From NCBI GenBank assembly GCA_029251165.1, contig JAQXDW010000118.1, positions 1-34,951 of the forward strand: 34,951 bases of DNA. The letters are read 5' to 3'. Origin of the DNA: Myxococcota bacterium. Lineage in GTDB: Bacteria > Myxococcota_A > UBA796. Below are positions 8,336-16,307 of the stretch, in pieces. Position 1 is the stretch's first letter; the number at the start of each line of letters is the position of its first letter. A model generated the notes under the pieces. That model did not search any database, was not told the origin of the DNA, and saw only the letters and a program-made list of their open reading frames with translations. Both the position numbers and the translations under genes were made by a program.

Positions 8336-10615
8336 GTGAAAGAAGTATCCAGCAAAGTCATTGAGATGTACAAAGCGGTGACTGCGACGATGGATCGGCG
8401 GCCACTGTTCGAGGGGCTCTCTTTCACTGAAGACGCCTACCCTGATCGCATCAGCTGGGAGGAGTTCTGTCTGCTCTCTCAGCGCTTCGGCGTGTTGATT
8501 GGTGGTGAAGAAGCACTGCGTGGCATCGGTCACACCATCATCAAGAGCCCGGTGTTCGCCCGGGAGGGTTCGGTGATGCAGCTGGTCGCGAGTCCGCGTC
8601 TGTTGTTCTGGGGCAACATGCGCTGGGGTGGGCCGTCGCTGTTCAGCAACATCACGAACACCTTTGAGGATCTGGGTCATGATCAGGTTCGCCTGACCCT
8701 GGAGATTCCCGCTGATATGCCTGACTGCCCGGAGCTGTTCATGCTCAACCTGGGCTTCTTCGAGGCAATGCCTCGAATGCTGGGACTCAGCAAGGCAATG
8801 GTGAGGCTTGAGCGATCGGATCATCGGGGCGTCTACACCGTCAACATGCCGCCTTCGCTGACCCTGTGGACACGGATGAAGCAGGCATTTGGTGTGCTCT
8901 TTAACGCCCGAATGGTGTTCGAGGAGATGGCCAGCCAGCAGCTGACCCTGAAGAAGCGCTACGAAGAGCTGGAGCGCGCCCACGCCAAGGCGGAGGAAGA
9001 GCGACAGTCAGCGGTCACCGCTCGGAACGTCGCGGAGCAAGCCTTGATGGTCAAGAGCGAGTTCCTGGCGACGATGAGCCACGAGATTCGCACGCCGCTC
9101 AACGGCGTCATCGGCATGACCGAGGTGCTGATGACCACCAACCTCGACGCCCCCCAGCGGGAGTTCAGCCAGATCATCCGAAGCTCAGGTACGACCTTGC
9201 TTGCCTTGGTCAATGACATCCTGGATTTCTCTCGGATCGAGTCCGGTCGGCTGGATTTTGAGGTCATCGACTTCTCCACGGAGACGCTGATGGAGGAGGT
9301 CCTCGACATGCTCGCGGAGTCCGCGCAGCGCAAGGGGCTGGAGCTGTGCAGCATTGCCGATCCTGAGGTGCCGATCTGTGTCGGGGGAGATCCCAACAGG
9401 ATCCGACAGATCCTCACCAACCTCGTCAGCAACGCGATCAAGTTCACCCACACCGGCGAGGTGGTCATCCGCACGATCCTGGATCGTGAGGACGATTCCT
9501 ACTGCTGGCTCCGCTTTGAGGTCTCGGACACTGGCATCGGTGTGCCGCAGGAGGCTCGCAGTCAGCTGTTTGAGCCATTCACTCAGGCGGACTCCGCGAC
9601 CACCCGGAAGTTCGGCGGCACCGGTCTTGGGCTCGCGATCTGCAACGGCATCGTCGCCCTTATGGGCGGCACCATGGGGCTGGAGAGCTCTACCGGTGAG
9701 GATGAAAAGCCCTCGGGAACCACCTTCTACGTCACCCTCCCGCTCAAGCGCCGCAGCGCAGTCAACATCGCGCAGGGAGCGACGGTGACGCTCGAGCAGC
9801 TCCATGTGCTCGTCGTCGATGACAATGCCACCAACCGCTTGATCGTTCAGCAGCACCTTGCTCTGGCTGGGGTCAAGGTTGACAGCGTCAGCAGCGGCTC
9901 GGCGGCCCTGGCGTGGCTGGAAGAGGGCCATCGCCCCTCCCTCGTCCTGCTCGACATGCACATGCCGGGAATGGACGGCACGACCACTGCCCGGCGCATC
10001 CAGCAGATCCCCCACATGTACGAGGTCCCGCTGGTGATGCTGACCTCGCAGCTCTCCAGAGGCTACGCCGACTCTGCACGCGCGGCCGGCATCGTTCGCT
10101 ACCTGACCAAGCCGGTGCGCAAGACGGAGCTGCTCCGCTGCATCACCAGCCTTCAGAAGGTCAGCGAGCCGGACAGCCACCGACCGGTGCTGGTTTCTCC
10201 GACAGAGCCGGTGTCAGTGCCAGTGTTCATGGAGAACGACGGGATTGTCCTGGTCGCCGAGGACAACACCATCAACCAGCGTGTCATCCAGGTGCTGCTC
10301 GGCAACCTCGGGCTGCGGGTCCACATCGTCGAGAATGGCCGCGAGGCCGTCGAGGCGATCCGGGACGGCGCCGAGCACTACCGGATCATCCTGATGGACT
10401 GCCACATGCCTGAGATGGACGGCTTCGAGGCCAGCGCAAAGATCCGCGCCATGGGCGAGAAGATCGCCATCATCGCGGTCACTGCGGATGCCATGCCCGG
10501 CACTCGCGAGCGATGCTTCGCCTCTGGGATGAACGACTACATCAACAAGCCGCTCCAGATCACAGAGCTGATTGCATTGCTGGAGCGGTGGTCTGACGTC
10601 CGCAAGGCTGTCTGA
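8336..10615 (+). CDS. Hybrid histidine kinase with two receiver domains
   Basis: The protein has 759 aa and a GTG start preceded by AGGA at 8 bases. Residues 1-~190 are a sensor region I do not recognise; its pattern of helices loosely recalls the ligand-binding N-domain of AraC-type regulators (PF12625), at low confidence. No membrane span is seen, so it is probably cytosolic. A coiled coil (~200-240) leads to HisKA with His249 in MSHEIRTPLNG, then HATPase with the N, DTGIG and GGTGLGLAI boxes. Two receivers follow, with Asp540 (LLDMHMPGMDG) and Asp688 (LMDCHMPEMDG). There is no Hpt domain, so a separate one is needed; the protein at 4075-4695 is the obvious candidate. Its place directly after the synthase-like fusion recalls cqsA-cqsS and lqsA-lqsS pairs. 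Confidence 0.92.
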   Translation: MKEVSSKVIEMYKAVTATMDRRPLFEGLSFTEDAYPDRISWEEFCLLSQRFGVLIGGEEALRGIGHTIIKSPVFAREGSVMQLVASPRLLFWGNMRWGGPSLFSNITNTFEDLGHDQVRLTLEIPADMPDCPELFMLNLGFFEAMPRMLGLSKAMVRLERSDHRGVYTVNMPPSLTLWTRMKQAFGVLFNARMVFEEMASQQLTLKKRYEELERAHAKAEEERQSAVTARNVAEQALMVKSEFLATMSHEIRTPLNGVIGMTEVLMTTNLDAPQREFSQIIRSSGTTLLALVNDILDFSRIESGRLDFEVIDFSTETLMEEVLDMLAESAQRKGLELCSIADPEVPICVGGDPNRIRQILTNLVSNAIKFTHTGEVVIRTILDREDDSYCWLRFEVSDTGIGVPQEARSQLFEPFTQADSATTRKFGGTGLGLAICNGIVALMGGTMGLESSTGEDEKPSGTTFYVTLPLKRRSAVNIAQGATVTLEQLHVLVVDDNATNRLIVQQHLALAGVKVDSVSSGSAALAWLEEGHRPSLVLLDMHMPGMDGTTTARRIQQIPHMYEVPLVMLTSQLSRGYADSARAAGIVRYLTKPVRKTELLRCITSLQKVSEPDSHRPVLVSPTEPVSVPVFMENDGIVLVAEDNTINQRVIQVLLGNLGLRVHIVENGREAVEAIRDGAEHYRIILMDCHMPEMDGFEASAKIRAMGEKIAIIAVTADAMPGTRERCFASGMNDYINKPLQITELIALLERWSDVRKAV

Positions 10616-10678
10616 GCCTGAGTTCTCGCGCGACGTTGTTCGCCTGGCCTGGACCTGAGCGCGCTCCGACTGTGCAGG

Positions 10679-10699
10679 CGTTGTTCATTAAAAACAACG
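10679..10699. terminator. Hairpin between converging genes (weak terminator candidate)
   Basis: CGTTGTT (10679-10685) and AACAACG (10693-10699) form a perfect 7-bp stem with loop CATTAAA. It lies between the stop of the hybrid kinase and the stop of the minus-strand gene at 10761. No T tract follows on either strand, so termination would be weak or rho-assisted. Confidence 0.35.
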
Positions 10700-10760
10700 G
10701 TCTAACAAGTCTTTAGGCCAAATGATCGCCCCGGCCAGGGTCCGGCCTGCCGCCAGTGGT

Positions 10761-11216
10761 TTACGTCAGCTCAACCCGGTCAATTCGAATCATCCCCACG
10801 CGTCCGTTGAGGTCGCCCGGGCGTCCGTAGCTCCAGGTGGTGCTGGCATCGAGGCCCTCAGCGAAGTCGTAGGAGCACTCGAAGTCGGGATCCGACCGCA
10901 CCGCGTTGCCCTCGTCGAGGTTCTCCAGGTTGGGGATTCGGAAGGCGAGGCGGCCATCCTTGAGCTTGAAGCAGCTCCCCTTCTGGATGACGCAGGCCCG
11001 CCAGGAGCGTTCCTGCCAGCCGAGCTCGATGGGGGATGCACACAGGACGATGCGGGTGCCGACCGGGCCTGCAAACACGATGGAGGAGAAGGCGATCTTG
11101 ATGTCGCCCTGTCGGCCCGAGGGAAAGATCTGGACGCGGTTTTTTCCACCGGCCAGGCCCGTGTTCTCGTAGACCAACATCTCGCAGCGGGAGTTCTTGT
11201 CGATGACCCAGTTCAT
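10761..11216 (-). CDS. Hypothetical protein, probably beta-rich
   Basis: The protein has 151 aa from ATG 11216 (MNWVIDKNS), or 157 aa from ATG 11234; neither start has a clear Shine-Dalgarno sequence. Amino-acid composition is ordinary, and this frame is the only sensible reading over the stretch. No signal peptide, membrane span or known motif is visible. Alternating hydrophobic and polar residues and many aromatic residues suggest beta-sheet. Its 5' end overlaps the divergent thioredoxin-like gene, so the two probably share or compete for promoter sequence. Function unknown. Confidence 0.6.
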   Translation of the reverse strand: MNWVIDKNSRCEMLVYENTGLAGGKNRVQIFPSGRQGDIKIAFSSIVFAGPVGTRIVLCASPIELGWQERSWRACVIQKGSCFKLKDGRLAFRIPNLENLDEGNAVRSDPDFECSYDFAEGLDASTTWSYGRPGDLNGRVGMIRIDRVELT

Positions 11217-11580
11217 GGCAACCGGATACCACATTTCTGTGCAGATCGATCCGCTGAACCCGCTGGACTACTATGCCGTGCTCGATGAGCGGACTGCACC
11301 GAGCGTGGTGATCTTCACTGGCCCGGCCTGTGGAGCGTGTCGTCGGCTCAAGGCAGTTCTCGCAGAGATGTCGCCGATCCCTGGTGTCGCCGTGTATGAG
11401 GTCGGCGCAGAGCGTGCCGGTGGACTGGTCGAAGAGCTGGAGATTTTCCACCTCCCGGCACTGTTTCTCTACCAGGATGGCGATCTTCACGCTGAGATTC
11501 ACGCGATCCTTCGTCCCGATGCCCTGCGCGCGGCGATTGCGGCTGCCCGTTGCGCGCCGCCAGCGGTAGAGTGGCCTTGA
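11203..11580 (+). CDS. Thioredoxin-fold protein (CGAC active site)
   Basis: The protein has 125 aa from ATG 11203, with GGAG about 10 bases upstream; ATG 11215 is also possible. It shows the thioredoxin pattern: a strand VVIFTG, the redox motif CGAC followed by a helix, and later FHLPALFLYQDG with the conserved cis-proline. The usual CGPC is changed to CGAC, which in this fold shifts redox potential. No signal peptide is seen, so it probably acts in the cytoplasm as a thiol oxidoreductase. Its stop shares one base with the start of the MopE-repeat gene (TGATG), so they are likely co-translated. That partner is rich in Cys, which may be relevant. Confidence 0.8.
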   Translation: MTQFMATGYHISVQIDPLNPLDYYAVLDERTAPSVVIFTGPACGACRRLKAVLAEMSPIPGVAVYEVGAERAGGLVEELEIFHLPALFLYQDGDLHAEIHAILRPDALRAAIAAARCAPPAVEWP

Positions 11581-13034
11581 TGCTGTCGTCCTCCACCGTT
11601 CGTTTTGCTGGTGCCCTGATGCTGTTCCTGCCCGGACTTGTCCTGGCCGGCCCGCTCGTCGAGGGCAGCGCGGTGCGCATTCACTACAGCGACGACGGAC
11701 GGTGGAACGATCCAGACCCCGGGGTGCAGGCTGGGCTGCAGCTGTACGACACCGCAGCGGGCTGGCTGGACATGACCTGGCCGGGGACGCCCTGGAGCGA
11801 GGTGCTGCTCGGCTACGCCAGGGACGGCGAGACGATCACCCTGATCGGCGGGGAGGACTGGGTGGTGGAGGGCGTCTCAGATGGGTCCACCAAGTCCCGG
11901 CTCGTCATCACCCACCGGTTCACCACCGACAACCTCCAGCTCGACCGAACGGAGTCCTGGGATCACGACGCGCAGGCCATTCAGAGCGAGTGGACCCTCA
12001 CCAACACCGGCACGCTCGACCTCACCAACCTGCGCCTGACCCACAGCATCGACGCGGACCCAGATGCCGACGCCCTGGCCAATCCCCAGCCGCTCACCTA
12101 CAACGACACCCTCGATCTCGACGGCGATGGTGTGGTCGACTGGGTGCAGAGCGAGGGGGTGGTCACGGGAGTAACGGTGGGGTTTGGGCTGTGTGATATC
12201 GATGCTCAGGTGCTCGGCCACTACGGCAGCAACGTCTTCTCTGACGATCCGGACCTGCTGCTGGAGGATGCCGAGGGGGCGCTCCAGGACTACACGATGA
12301 ACGTCCGGCACACCGTCGGCACCGTGAAGGCGGGCGCATCGGTCCGCTTCAGCCTGCTCACCGTCCTGGGCAGCACCGCAGCGGAGGCCCAGGCGGGATA
12401 CATCGCGGCCCTGGAAGGGGCCTGTGAGATCGCGAACGATGACCTGGACGATGATGGGTTCGATGCGGTGAGTGCGGGCGGCTTTGACTGTGATGACACC
12501 GACGCGAGCATCCATCCAGGTGCGGTGGAGGTCTGGTACGACGGCACCGACCAGGACTGCGATGGAAACGACGATGATGCCGACGAGGACGGTGTTGCAG
12601 GTCCTGAGGAGGACTGTGATGACGGGGATGCGTCGGTCTATCCCGGCGCGGTGGAGGTCTGGTACGACGACGTGGACGCGGACTGTGCCGGGGATGATGA
12701 CCGGGATGCCGACGGAGACGGGCATGCCCACGAAGACTATGGCGGCGCGGACTGCCATGACTTCAGCGCGGCGGTCTATCCCGGCGCGTCGGAGGTCTGG
12801 TACGACGGCGTGGACTCAGACTGCAGCGACAGCAGCGACTACGACGCCGACGGCGACGGGCATGATGCGGCCCGCTATGGCGGCGATGACTGCTACGACG
12901 ACGATCCTACGCGGTGGGCGTGTCCGGAAGCGGACAGCAAGACCTGCGGGAGTGTGGGGAGCAGCGGTGGCTTGCTCCTGGCGCTCCTGGCCTTGGGCGG
13001 ACGGCGTCGAAGAGGCCTGTGCGGCTCGTCTTAG
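11580..13034 (+). CDS. Secreted protein with MopE-type Asp/Cys repeats and MYXO-CTERM-like tail
   Basis: The protein has 484 aa. ATG 11580 is chosen because it gives a clean signal peptide (about residues 1-24, hydrophobic core ending VLAG); the upstream start at 11550 does not. Residues ~25-280 form a beta-rich domain I cannot name. From ~285 to ~445 there are three full and one partial copies of the putative metal-binding motif with D-x-D-x-DG, DCDD, PGA, EVWYDG and DxDC, typical of MopE and many Myxococcota surface proteins. The tail has Cys-Gly, a hydrophobic stretch LLLALLALGG and RRRRG, as in MYXO-CTERM anchoring signals. I infer a surface-anchored, calcium- or copper-binding protein. 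Its stop overlaps that of the convergent minus-strand gene. Confidence 0.85.
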   Translation: MLSSSTVRFAGALMLFLPGLVLAGPLVEGSAVRIHYSDDGRWNDPDPGVQAGLQLYDTAAGWLDMTWPGTPWSEVLLGYARDGETITLIGGEDWVVEGVSDGSTKSRLVITHRFTTDNLQLDRTESWDHDAQAIQSEWTLTNTGTLDLTNLRLTHSIDADPDADALANPQPLTYNDTLDLDGDGVVDWVQSEGVVTGVTVGFGLCDIDAQVLGHYGSNVFSDDPDLLLEDAEGALQDYTMNVRHTVGTVKAGASVRFSLLTVLGSTAAEAQAGYIAALEGACEIANDDLDDDGFDAVSAGGFDCDDTDASIHPGAVEVWYDGTDQDCDGNDDDADEDGVAGPEEDCDDGDASVYPGAVEVWYDDVDADCAGDDDRDADGDGHAHEDYGGADCHDFSAAVYPGASEVWYDGVDSDCSDSSDYDADGDGHDAARYGGDDCYDDDPTRWACPEADSKTCGSVGSSGGLLLALLALGGRRRRGLCGSS

Positions 13035-14350
13035 AAGTACGCCTTTAGCTGGACGTAGGCGCTGGCTGGGTAGAAGCCGAACTCGCTGTTGAGGCCCATG
13101 GCTTCGTTGAGCTCGTCTCCCTCCAGGAAGGCGCCAGTCTTCGGATCCAGCAGATCCTCCAGGGCGCCCTCGTCTGGGCGCGCGCCCAGGCCAGCAAAGC
13201 CCCCCACCGCCAGCAGCACCTCGTCGCTGACGCTGACGCTGACGCCTGGGGCGACCAGCGCGCTGGGCTCTGTGACATTGGCGATCACCGAGAGGCTGCC
13301 CTGGATCAGCGGCGTGAGCTCTTGGCCGAGAGTGAGGGCCGCGTAGGTTCGCCCAGCCAGCCACAGCTCTCCGCGGGTGTAGCGCTCTCCAGAGAGCTGG
13401 GTGAGGTAGTCCGTGGGCTCGGTCACGCCGAGGGTCTGGTGGTAGACCTCGCCGCTCAGGGTCATGCCCCCTCGGGGCATCCACAGCGCCCCGGCGACCG
13501 CCCGCAGAAACGGCTCCTCGTCGTCGTCGGCGGGCAGCGTATAGGTCACGTCGCCGTGCAGTCCCACTGGCCCGGCGTAGCTGGCGACGGTCAGCCCCAG
13601 CACCTCGTCTCCTCTGATCTCACCCAGCAGCAGGCCCACATCGTTGCGCCAGAAGGTGTGCTGGGCGTAGAGGGCATAGGCCATTCCCTCCACTGCCCAG
13701 TCCTCAGCATCGGCGAGCGGATCGGGGTGAACGTAGGCGGTGACGGCGCTGATCTGGGTGGACATGCCGAAGAACAGGTCTGCGGCCACCGCGTCGACGC
13801 CCGGCTTGTACTCCTGATCGACCGTGGTGGGGAAGAAGGGGCTGATCAGGTCCATCGGCGTGAACGCCAGTCCGTTGCCCAGCGAGATGGGCTGGCGGCC
13901 GACGCTCAGGGTGAGGGGGCCGACGTCGGTGCTGAGGGCCAGCCGGTCGGTGCGGCCTTGCAGCACCATGGCATCTGCGCTGGCGGCCGCTCCGTCTTCG
14001 GGTGACCAGGCCTGCCAGGTCAGATCGACCAGCTGTGGAGCGGTCAGCCCCACCCCAGTCTGGGTGGTGGAGAGGGCGGCGGCGGGGGTCAGCGCGGTGA
14101 GGGCATGGTGGGCGAGCAGTCGGACGCCGCCGGCCTCGACCTTTAGCTTCAGGCGGCCGTCCAGGATGCCCTGGGCGGTGGGGTCTTCGGGAAAGAGACC
14201 CAGGGCGGTGTACAGCTCGTTTTCGTAGGGCAGGGTGGCGACGAAGAACGACTTGACGTCGCCGTTGACGGTCACCTTCAGCGGCGCGCTCTCCGCAGCC
14301 CAGGCAGACGGTCCGGCGGCCCCGGCGGCGACCGCCAGCAGCAGGTTCAC
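13031..14350 (-). CDS. Outer-membrane beta-barrel protein (porin-like)
   Basis: The protein has 439 aa, starts with GTG and overlaps the ATPase stop by 4 bases (GTGA). It has a short signal peptide ending in WAAES, then alternating hydrophobic and polar strands with Gly and aromatic belts, and ends in the C-terminal aromatic pattern VQLKAYF expected for insertion by the BAM machinery. It resembles the DUF1302-like or alginate-porin-like large barrels in general form, but I do not assign a family. As last gene of the LolA/MacB/LolD-type operon, it probably forms the outer-membrane end of the same transport route. Confidence 0.75.
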   Translation of the reverse strand: MNLLLAVAAGAAGPSAWAAESAPLKVTVNGDVKSFFVATLPYENELYTALGLFPEDPTAQGILDGRLKLKVEAGGVRLLAHHALTALTPAAALSTTQTGVGLTAPQLVDLTWQAWSPEDGAAASADAMVLQGRTDRLALSTDVGPLTLSVGRQPISLGNGLAFTPMDLISPFFPTTVDQEYKPGVDAVAADLFFGMSTQISAVTAYVHPDPLADAEDWAVEGMAYALYAQHTFWRNDVGLLLGEIRGDEVLGLTVASYAGPVGLHGDVTYTLPADDDEEPFLRAVAGALWMPRGGMTLSGEVYHQTLGVTEPTDYLTQLSGERYTRGELWLAGRTYAALTLGQELTPLIQGSLSVIANVTEPSALVAPGVSVSVSDEVLLAVGGFAGLGARPDEGALEDLLDPKTGAFLEGDELNEAMGLNSEFGFYPASAYVQLKAYF

Positions 14351-15030
14351 TTGCGCTGATCCTCGACGATCTCGCCATCGACGAGGTGGATCACCCGCCG
14401 AGCGGCCTCCATGACCTTGGGATCGTGGGTGGCAAAGACGAAGGTCACGCCCAGGTCTTCGTTGAGGCGCTTCATGGTCTCGAGCAGCGCATCGCTGGTC
14501 TTGGAGTCGAGGTTGGCGGTCGGCTCATCGGCGAGCACCAGGGCCGGATCGGCAGCGATGGCACGGGCCACCGCGACCCGCTGCTGCTGGCCGCCGCTCA
14601 GCTCGTTGGGTCGGCGGTCCTCCATGCCCTTGAGCCCGACGGCTTCGAGGGTCTCCATGGCCCGCTGGCGACGCGCTGCGGCGTCCTTGCCCTGGAGCTG
14701 GAGGACGAACTCGGCGTTCTCTGCGGCGGTCAGGACGGGGATCAGGTTGTAGGCCTGGAAGATGAACCCCAGCCGATCGCGGCGCATGTCGCTGCGCTCG
14801 GTGCGGCTCATCTGGGCAAGGTCCTTGCCTTCCACCAGCACCGCGCCCCCAGTGGGCTCATCGAGCCCTCCGATGAGGTTGAGCAGGGTGCTCTTTCCCG
14901 AGCCTGAAGGGCCCATCAGAGCCGTGAATTCTCCTGGCTCAATCTGAAGATCGACGCCTCGAAGTGCGCGGACGGTGTGGGTACCCTGCTGGTAGTTTCG
15001 GGTCAGGCCCTTCACGCTGACGATGGCCAT
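14347..15030 (-). CDS. ABC transporter ATPase, LolD/MacB type
   Basis: The protein has 227 aa, the normal length for a LolD-like subunit. Walker A GPSGSGKST is at 40-48, the Q-loop at ~92, signature LSGGQ at 144-148, Walker B VLADEP at 165-170 and switch His202. The start ATG 15030 has a strong GGAGAG sequence upstream. In this family the ATPase drives conformational change of FtsX-type permeases without moving the substrate through the membrane channel; LolCDE lifts lipoproteins and MacB acts on periplasmic substrates. The two permease genes immediately upstream are its partners, and the barrel gene follows with overlap. Confidence 0.93.
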   Translation of the reverse strand: MAIVSVKGLTRNYQQGTHTVRALRGVDLQIEPGEFTALMGPSGSGKSTLLNLIGGLDEPTGGAVLVEGKDLAQMSRTERSDMRRDRLGFIFQAYNLIPVLTAAENAEFVLQLQGKDAAARRQRAMETLEAVGLKGMEDRRPNELSGGQQQRVAVARAIAADPALVLADEPTANLDSKTSDALLETMKRLNEDLGVTFVFATHDPKVMEAARRVIHLVDGEIVEDQRK

Positions 15031-15068
15031 GTTCTCTCCTCAAGAAGCAGTTGCCCAGCCGGTGGGGC

Positions 15069-16307
15069 TTAGAGATGTTGAATTGCCTGGATGGGACGCA
15101 TGCGGGTGACGCGCCAGGCCGGCCAGGCTGAGGCCAGGACCGTCATGACGATGGCGCTGACGGCATAGGCCGCCATCCGCGTCGGGGCGTACTTGGCGAT
15201 CAGGAGGGTGTCCATGGCCACCCCCGCGGTCTCGATGGTCTCGCCATAGGCGGCGCTGAAGTCCAGCCCGGTGGTCGCCAGCGGGTAGGTAAAGGCCGCG
15301 CCGAGGAGGGTGCCGAGGATCGCCGCAGCGGCTCCCAGCAGGACACCCTCGGTGAGCACCAGCATCGCCAGTCGCCCTGGGCGCATGCCCACCGCCAGCA
15401 TCACCCCGAACTCGCGCACCCGCTCCAGCACGCTCATCAGCATGGTGTTGACCACGCCGAGCACGACGATGAAGCCGATGACGAAGAAGAAGGAGTCGTT
15501 GGTCTGGGTGTCGGCCTGGATGAAGCTGCGCAGATCGGGGACGGCCTCCTTCCACGACAGCGCCGCAGCGCCGCCGAGCGCCATGGCCTCAGCCTTGGCA
15601 AAGGCCGCGGCGGTCTGGGTGTCGTCGCCATAGACCACGGCGATCTGATGCGCAGGATCGGTGCCGCGAAGCAGCGGCTGCGCACCCTCGACGGTGGTGA
15701 TGCCGGTGAAGTTGTCGAGGGTGGCCACGCCGCTGTGGTAGATGCCCCGCACCCGGAACAGCTGGCTGACCGACTCGCTGGGATCGTCGGGAGCGGGAGC
15801 CATGACCACCACCCGCCCCTTGAGGCCCACGCCCAGGCGCTTGGCCAGGGTGTCGCCGATGAGGATCCCCTTGCTGTCGCCAGGCTCCAGCCACGTGCCC
15901 TCGACCATCTTCTCGTCGGTGCGGCTCAGCTGGCTCTCGATCTCCGGGTCAATCCCGAGGATGCCGCTGGGGATGGTGTTGGTCGGTGAGGTGAGCAGGC
16001 CGCCAGCGAAGATGCGTCGGGCGATCAGCGCCTCGGGGTTGTCGGCTTTCAGTGCCCCGGCCAGCGCCTGTGAGCCCTCGACCACCTGCTCGACCTCGCG
16101 CTCGTCTTGCCACAGGGGGTGCTGGAGCACCACGTGACCGGCGGTGCCGCGGATGCCGGAGTCCAGCAGCTTGGTGTAGTTGCCGAAGTTTAAGTTGTAG
16201 GCGGTCTGGACCAGAGACAGTCCCATCGCGATGCCCAGCACCGTGATGGTGGTCCGGCGCTTGTTCCGCAGCAGGTTTCGGGCGGCCATCGAGAGCAGAG
16301 AAAACAT
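15069..16307 (-). CDS. FtsX-like (MacB/LolC-type) ABC permease 2
   Basis: The protein has 412 aa. ATG 16307 is chosen over the much longer upstream reading because it begins with the family motif RNLLRNKRRTTITVLG and overlaps the previous stop by one base (TGATG). It has one N-terminal membrane span, a periplasmic domain of about 220 residues (MacB_PCD type) and three C-terminal spans in an FtsX domain with VLGVVNTMLMSVLER and the FGVMLAVG motif. It is homologous to the permease encoded just before it, so the two probably form a heterodimer, as LolC and LolE do. Confidence 0.9.
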   Translation of the reverse strand: MFSLLSMAARNLLRNKRRTTITVLGIAMGLSLVQTAYNLNFGNYTKLLDSGIRGTAGHVVLQHPLWQDEREVEQVVEGSQALAGALKADNPEALIARRIFAGGLLTSPTNTIPSGILGIDPEIESQLSRTDEKMVEGTWLEPGDSKGILIGDTLAKRLGVGLKGRVVVMAPAPDDPSESVSQLFRVRGIYHSGVATLDNFTGITTVEGAQPLLRGTDPAHQIAVVYGDDTQTAAAFAKAEAMALGGAAALSWKEAVPDLRSFIQADTQTNDSFFFVIGFIVVLGVVNTMLMSVLERVREFGVMLAVGMRPGRLAMLVLTEGVLLGAAAAILGTLLGAAFTYPLATTGLDFSAAYGETIETAGVAMDTLLIAKYAPTRMAAYAVSAIVMTVLASAWPAWRVTRMRPIQAIQHL

